Part shown: piece by piece, positions 59,160 to 64,000 of the stretch
Numbering within the stretch: position 1 is the stretch's first letter
Layout of the letters: every line of letters starts with the position of its first letter
DNA from: Lucifuga dentata
Lineage: Eukaryota; Chordata; Actinopteri; Ophidiiformes; Bythitidae
Reading direction: 5' to 3'
DNA: 64,000 bases
NCBI GenBank assembly: GCA_014773175.1
Contig: VXCM01002110.1
Coordinates: 19,464-83,463 of the forward strand
Program-made: the position numbers and the translations under genes
Notes under the pieces: model-generated
Databases searched by the model: none
What the model was told of the DNA's origin: nothing
What the model saw: the letters and a program-made list of their open reading frames with translations, nothing else

Positions 59160-59515
59160 TCTTCCTCAGCTTGAGCTCGCTGCAAGGCGTGTTTGTGGCT
59201 CATCTTCATCTTCATCTTCCTGAGACTCCCCTTGAGCCGATCCTGACCTCATCCAGTTGCTGCTGAACTTGTTGCTGTAACTGTCTTCCAGGACACCAAG
59301 CTTTTTCTTTTCATTTGAAGATAATGGCTTTCTGTGGTTTTTTGAGTCCCAAAGCCTTAGAAACGGTTTTGTAACCCTTCCCAGACTGATATATTTCAAT
59401 CACCTTCTTCCTCATCTCTTCTGGAATTTCCTTTGATGGAGGNCCTTCCCAGACTGATATATTTCAATCACCTTCTTCCTCATCTCTTCTGGAATTTCCT
59501 TTGATGGAGGCATTG
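59160..59515 (-). mobile_element. Tc1-like transposase N-terminal fragment
   Basis: On the minus strand from about 59513: MPPSKEIPEEMRKKVIEIYQ then SGKGYKTVSKALGLKKPQ, the paired-type HTH start of Tc1-like transposases. It is interrupted by a single-N join at 59443 and degenerates further downstream on that strand. Confidence 0.8.
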
Positions 59516-59977
59516 TTGCTGCTGGCTGAGACCTTTTAGCTACATCACATTGCTGAAAAAGTTCTATTTAAGTGATGTTTGGATTGAACACAGCTGCAGG
59601 AATCCCAGCCTGGGGGTGTCTAGTCAATCCCAATTATCAATGAATTTTGGTAGATTAGAGGATTTAGTAACTAGGAGGGCTAATACTTCTTCACACAGGC
59701 CTAGTTGGTATTACGTGTTTTGCTTCAATATATAACTTTCATTTAAAAACTGTATTTCATGTTTACTCAGGTTGCTTTTGGTTTATGTTTGATTTTGTTT
59801 AAAGATCTGAAACAGTTTAGCATAAGATACACACAAAAAGAGAAGAAATCAGGAGGGGGTTGAATATTTTTTCACAGCACTGTAGCTCTTTGGGGAGGAC
59901 AAGGGAGCCGCCCAGTAGCAGCAGCACACAGGGAGCCCAGCTAAAGGAAAATAGAACTTCCAGCTGCTGCAATGGCA

Positions 59978-60025
59978 AAGTGTCAGCAGACCCTCCTCGA
60001 GCTCCTGGAGGGTCTGCTGACACTT
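59978..60025. repeat. Perfect 19-bp inverted repeat with 10-base loop
   Basis: AAGTGTCAGCAGACCCTCC (59978-59996) and its exact reverse complement (60007-60025) are separated by TCGAGCTCCT. Flanks keep partial complementarity (TGCTGCA/TGCAGC-like). Confidence 0.95.
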
Positions 60026-60619
60026 GTGCTGACTCACAGCTGCAGACTTCACTGGCCTCCAGCTCACTGCCTCTTTACCTCTTATGTCTTACAAGACAGG
60101 TGAGACAGGTGTCTAGGTGTGTCAACAGAATGTGTTTTTAACCCTCAAAATTGTCTCCAAGCGCGTGGGTATGCAGCTCTGTGGCCAGCAGTCGACTTAA
60201 AACGAGATTTGATAGCAATTCAATTTAAATCCAAAACACACTGAACTTTTATGTACCCAAAAATAAATAATAACTAAATAAATAATGTTAATTAAAAAAA
60301 GTCAGAGTACCAAATTAATACATGGACATTTTTTTTTTATTAATGTTTCAAATGTAATTTTATTGGGGGGGGGGGCAAATCAAGTTAGTAAGTATATTAG
60401 CATACACAAGTACAAAGGTCATTTATTTTGCTTTTCAAAACTATGAATAATGAGTTCAATCAAAGCTGTGCACTAGTTAAAGTTGACAGTTCAGCAGCTG
60501 TTATCTAAAAACAAAAAACATACCACAAATTAAAATAATTTTTCTTTGAAATTTCTGTCCTGCTTTGGTCATTCCACTGCCTGATTAGTTGCAGTTTCTG
60601 TTGATTATTAGATTCAGAA

Positions 60620-60625
60620 TTTATT
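60620..60625 (-). terminator. Likely cystatin polyadenylation signal
   Basis: AATAAA on the minus strand about 125 bases beyond the cystatin stop codon. Confidence 0.6.
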
Positions 60626-60750
60626 CAATTTAGTATACAGTGTTGTAGCAGTTTTGTGGTTTATCTAAACAAAATGCATAATACTTGAAGGTTATATTCT
60701 GCAGACACTGTTGACTATGAAGGTTTGTGAAGGTTTCCCCCGTAGTTCTC

Positions 60751-63083
60751 TTACATTGTTGATTCTGATGCCTTGCATTCCTGTTTCAACAATGTGACCG
60801 TTTGCAGCCATGGTTGGCTCCACACCGTAAATGTGCATTGGTACGGCTAAGGAAAAAAGATCGTAAGACATTATGAAAACAGCTGGACACGCAAGCATGC
60901 ACTGACACACGCACCCACAGTCCCTACAAAGATAAAATGTCTTTTCATGCTGGTTTTCCAAAAAAATACCCAACTGATTTCAGAAACATTTCAACATTTC
61001 AGAAAGGCTTGACCTTTCAATCCAACCAGCCAGCTGCATGATGAATCACAAGTTCATAAAAATCTAGTAAAATTCTGATTCTAAAAAAATATTTATTTTA
61101 AAGGGAATGATGAGTAGTCTCATGTTCAGTTAAACAAAAAATGACTCTATTCAAGGCTTAATAATTTTGGATGTTTCAAAAGAAGGTGTACATTTTATAT
61201 TAATTAATATCAACTGGACTATGAGAAAATGATCTTAGCAACAAATCATACTAAGAATATAAAACGGACATTACTTTCACAATCAAATTCGTGATAAATC
61301 TATCACCATTTAAGTACTGTGCCCGATAATTCCGAATAGCAAAAATGACTTTTCTCCCCAGAATATGAACTTTGACGAACGTTGATTACTAAAGTAATTA
61401 CCCGAGCCTTTTCTGGGTCTTCGTGGACGGCGCACACTTCATCCATGCTGCTCTTTCTGCAGGATGTCCTTGCCATTCTCACAGTGATGATGTACTTAAG
61501 ACCACTGACAACCTGCAAGGAAAAGTTGTTGAGACATGAAAATACACATCGGGGTAAATGTTTCAGATTGAAAAATGTGACAGGAGTCCCCCAACAAGTT
61601 TCAATTCACTATCACAACAAAACTGCCAGCCTAAGTTAAAACAACTGCCCTACAATAATAATAATGTTTTTAAAAAAACCAAAACAAACAATGGGAATAC
61701 AACAGAAAACCTATAGGACATAGAAATAGCAAGAATTGCAAGAACTTTAAGGGGACAGAGCCAAATAAAAACATAATCATTACATCACTCAAGATACAGT
61801 ATAGTGTATTGCTCAACATGCACAAATCAAATATGAGCCTTTTTCAGTGGAACAGATATGACCATTAACATGTTCTTCAGAATTCCATGAAGGGAAAAAG
61901 GTGACACTAAAATGAAACCCACTAAAGCAAATTAAAAGTATTGCCACACACCCTATCAGTCACTAAACCACAAAACAGGAGTGTTTTGTTCTTTTTGTCC
62001 TTTCGCAGTTTCTTAAATTAAAGGACCATTCCATCCATTTTGCATATTTGGGCCTAATATATTCAATTTCCATACACGTAAGGTTACTGACAGTTATTTC
62101 TTAAAGCATACTGCAACGGCGAGTTAAAACAAATTTTCCCTACCTATTAAAATCAACTTGTCGGTACTTGAAACGTTCTTGGGATAGGTAATCGATTATC
62201 GCAAACACATGTATTCAGGCATTTTTTTTTTTCCTCGAAGTTACGTAATTTTAGCATTTGAGTGTAATAAAAAGCGCAGAGTGAATGTATGCCTCCACCA
62301 AGGAATGTAGTCCCAAAAGAAGACCTGCATTTATCGACAAATTTAAACGACTGTGACTCATAAGGCTGCGTAACATAACTATTAGCAGGCGAAACATCGA
62401 TTTTTAAGGTTGGTGTATCGCTTGAATATTTAATTTTGAAAGATTAAGAGATTTTGCAAAATATCAGGAAAGCTAAAATATATATATATTTTTTTTTCCT
62501 TTGGGAAATGATTGTCAGTAACCTTACATTGATGAAAATTGAAGATACTACGTTCAAACATACAAAATGCTCTTTAAATGGTCCTTGGTTCCTTGGTCTT
62601 ATGAAAAAGAGGAAGTGCAGTCAGGCCACTAGCTAATAAACACAACAAACACATGTTCTACCACATCAAGCGTAATAAACTCGCTAAAATTATACATAAC
62701 GTACATATCCTATTATATTAATTTTAGTTGGGGAGAAATCCAGGCTGTCCAAAACGTTGTGGCTCACAGAGTCAAAGTTATGCCGAAAGCTAAAGCGGAA
62801 AATCCTGTTTTCAGACGGAATATTTTCGTTGCACAGCAAAATATCCATAAAATGAAATGAGAGAATAAAAATGACTCGCCTGCCTCTCAGCTCTGATCAC
62901 TTCAGTCACGTTGCTGAAGAACAGGTCGTTAGAAACCTTGTTGTGCTCCTTGACGGCGAAATGAAGAGCATTTTGCATAGACGGATCATTGACATCTATG
63001 GTCATCGGTGCTCCTGGCATGAGCCCGGCCCATCCTACGGCGACAAGAGCCGCAATAATGGGACAGAAAAGCTTCCAATTCAT
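60751..63083 (-). CDS. Secreted type-2 cystatin (cystatin C-like)
   Basis: Extracellular inhibitor of papain-like cysteine proteases. Three exons in gene order: 63083-62880, 61512-61402, 60846-60751; 136 residues, the usual three-exon type-2 cystatin layout. Signal peptide MNWKLFCPIIAALVAVGWAG, then MPGAP with the conserved N-terminal Gly, LHFAVKEHNKVSNDLFF, first hairpin loop QVVSG (QxVxG), second loop Pro-Trp in WSQPWLQ, and four Cys (SCRKS, EVCAVH, YQCTF, QECKA) for the two disulfides. The first donor reads CAG|GCGAGT, so intron 1 appears to be a rare GC-AG intron; ending the exon elsewhere breaks the RQ|VVSG junction. Intron 1 holds TTAA copy M. Orthologous to cst3/CST family; exact name not assigned. 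Confidence 0.94.
62022..62573 (+). repeat. TTAA element, copy M (right end rearranged)
   Basis: TTAA at 62018-62021 precedes AGGACCATTCC. The right terminus is altered (TACAAAATGCTCT then TTAA, with a stray GGTCCTT a few bases later). In cystatin intron 1. Confidence 0.82.
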
Positions 63084-63411
63084 GTTTGTCTGGATTCAAC
63101 ACAAGAAATAATGCAAGACCCACCCGTTTTGCTTGTTGTATTAAGAGCGACGTCACAGTTAAGCTAGGCTACACATTAGCTATGGCGTACAACCAATCGT
63201 TGCACGGTAAACATTCATCAGTTCAGGTTTCCACCAATCACCGCTGTTTTCGTTTTGTACACAGATTTGTTTCGATTGCGCTTCCTTCAGGCACTGCCGA
63301 AAGTGTCGGTATTACAAGACGCATGCATAAGAACGGCCAAAAGAATGTAATTAACAGGAGGAGTCATGTTTCGTATGCATACTCAGATTAATACATGTAG
63401 TTTGCTAACAC
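63084..63411. promoter_or_regulatory. Probable cystatin promoter
   Basis: Region upstream of the cystatin start. It includes an ACCAATCGT CCAAT-like site near 63191 (plus strand) and several CpGs. The start site is not visible. Confidence 0.35.
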
Positions 63412-63891
63412 TTACAAGTTGTGCTGTAAAGCCTGGTGGGGAAATAGAAAATTACAATATTAATAAAAAGAGTACATATGTCTCATGTCACATTTCTGAT
63501 TCTCTTCTCGTTTCGTTTTGATACTGAATGGTAAAGTAAATCTATAGTGTTTGCATTCATAAACAATATACTTCCAAAGCATACAAATGTATTCCCCGCT
63601 AAGAGCTTACAGTGGTATTTCACAGACCTGGAAATGGGAATCTTACAATTCTTACGAGGCACTTGAATGCAACATTATCTCAAGGTAAGAGATTCGTAGA
63701 AGCAGGATACGTTATGTTGCAAAACTAAAAAAAAAATATATAGATTCTTCAATGTCTTGATTGCAGACAGGTGTACTTTGAGACGTTTTAAAGTGTTTCA
63801 GTTTTAAAACGGAAACATTCTGACCTTCTCAACTACTTATCAAAAAGAAAAAAAAACAACTTTCGTGGACATTCACCTTTGGAACGTCACA
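63412..63891 (+). promoter_or_regulatory. Duplicated ephx1 upstream region
   Basis: Matches 54317-54780 along its length with small gaps and substitutions: TACAAGTTGTGCT, GGGAAATAGAAAATTACA, CTTCTCGTTTCGTTTTG, AACTACTTATNAAAAAG, CTTTGGAACGTCACAATG. Confidence 0.85.
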
Positions 63892-64000
63892 ATGCAAAGA
63901 CTGCTTGATTTGAAGTAAGTAGCATTATAACAAGTCCTATGCTCTCTGGATTTATATAATAAGTACTGCATTTCATTCCAATGAGATTCTATTCTTAATT
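63892..64000 (+). CDS. ephx1: ephx1 second tandem copy: exon 1 and start of intron 1
   Basis: ATGCAAAGACTGCTTGATTTGAA followed by donor GTAAGT (coding 63892-63914) copies exon 1 of the first gene (MQRLLHLK becomes MQRLLDLK), and the intron start is nearly identical. The rest lies beyond the window, so whether this paralogue is complete cannot be told. Confidence 0.85.

Larger units (their letters stand above)
58853..60610. other. Intergenic interval between ephx1 and the cystatin
   Basis: Contains a Tc1 transposase fragment, a perfect hairpin and a G-run near 60365. No exon seen. Confidence 0.6.

Noticed and set aside
59860..60141. 93-residue frame spanning the hairpin
   Set aside because: Low-complexity Ser-rich peptide without homology or splice sites; it includes both palindrome arms.

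Overview
This window is vertebrate nuclear DNA, almost certainly from a teleost fish. The genes have small exons with GT-AG introns and no operons. The protein families are vertebrate (calpain, destrin/cofilin, ribosome-binding protein 1, sorting nexin 5, mitochondrial exonuclease MGME1, glycine N-acyltransferase-like, microsomal epoxide hydrolase, cystatin). The repeats are of fish type (degraded Tc1/mariner transposases, L2-like LINE, many short inverted-repeat elements, microsatellites). The species cannot be fixed from sequence alone. The text is a draft assembly: it has one 21-base N run and about 14 single Ns, eight of which sit between two copies of the same ~65-base sequence.

Layout. 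434-4788 (+): 3' half of a calpain, beginning left of the window. 4.8-7.5 kb: intergenic with old repeats and an SRF-type CArG box. 7633-10531 (+): a four-exon ADF/cofilin family gene, probably dstn. 10.6-14.07 kb: intergenic, full of repeats. 14553-26982 (-), with a non-coding first exon near 29.8-29.9 kb: rrbp1, 26 coding exons. 30.15-37.96 kb: gene desert with a degraded Tc1-like transposon, a 169-bp TA-flanked MITE and microsatellites. 39389-46477 (-): snx5, 13 coding exons. 47197-50260 (+): mgme1, head-to-head with snx5. 51071-54028 (-): a glycine N-acyltransferase-like gene, head-to-head with ephx1. 54781-58445 (+): ephx1, 9 exons, two of them damaged by assembly joins. 58.45-60.6 kb: intergenic with a Tc1 transposase fragment and a perfect 19-bp hairpin. 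60751-63083 (-): a three-exon secreted cystatin. 63892-end (+): first exon of a second, tandem ephx1 copy whose upstream region matches that of the first.

The order dstn - rrbp1 - snx5 - mgme1 matches the human 20p12-p11 block, which supports the gene names. The calpain and ephx1 flanks correspond to a human 1q41-42 neighbourhood, so the window joins two ancestral neighbourhoods.

The most striking non-genic signal is a family of ~560-bp elements with ~85-bp terminal inverted repeats, starting AGGACCATACC and flanked by TTAA. At least 13 copies lie in 64 kb, mostly in introns and in both orientations. I could not match it to a named family from memory. It behaves like a non-autonomous DNA transposon with TTAA target-site duplication (piggyBac- or Kolobok-like).
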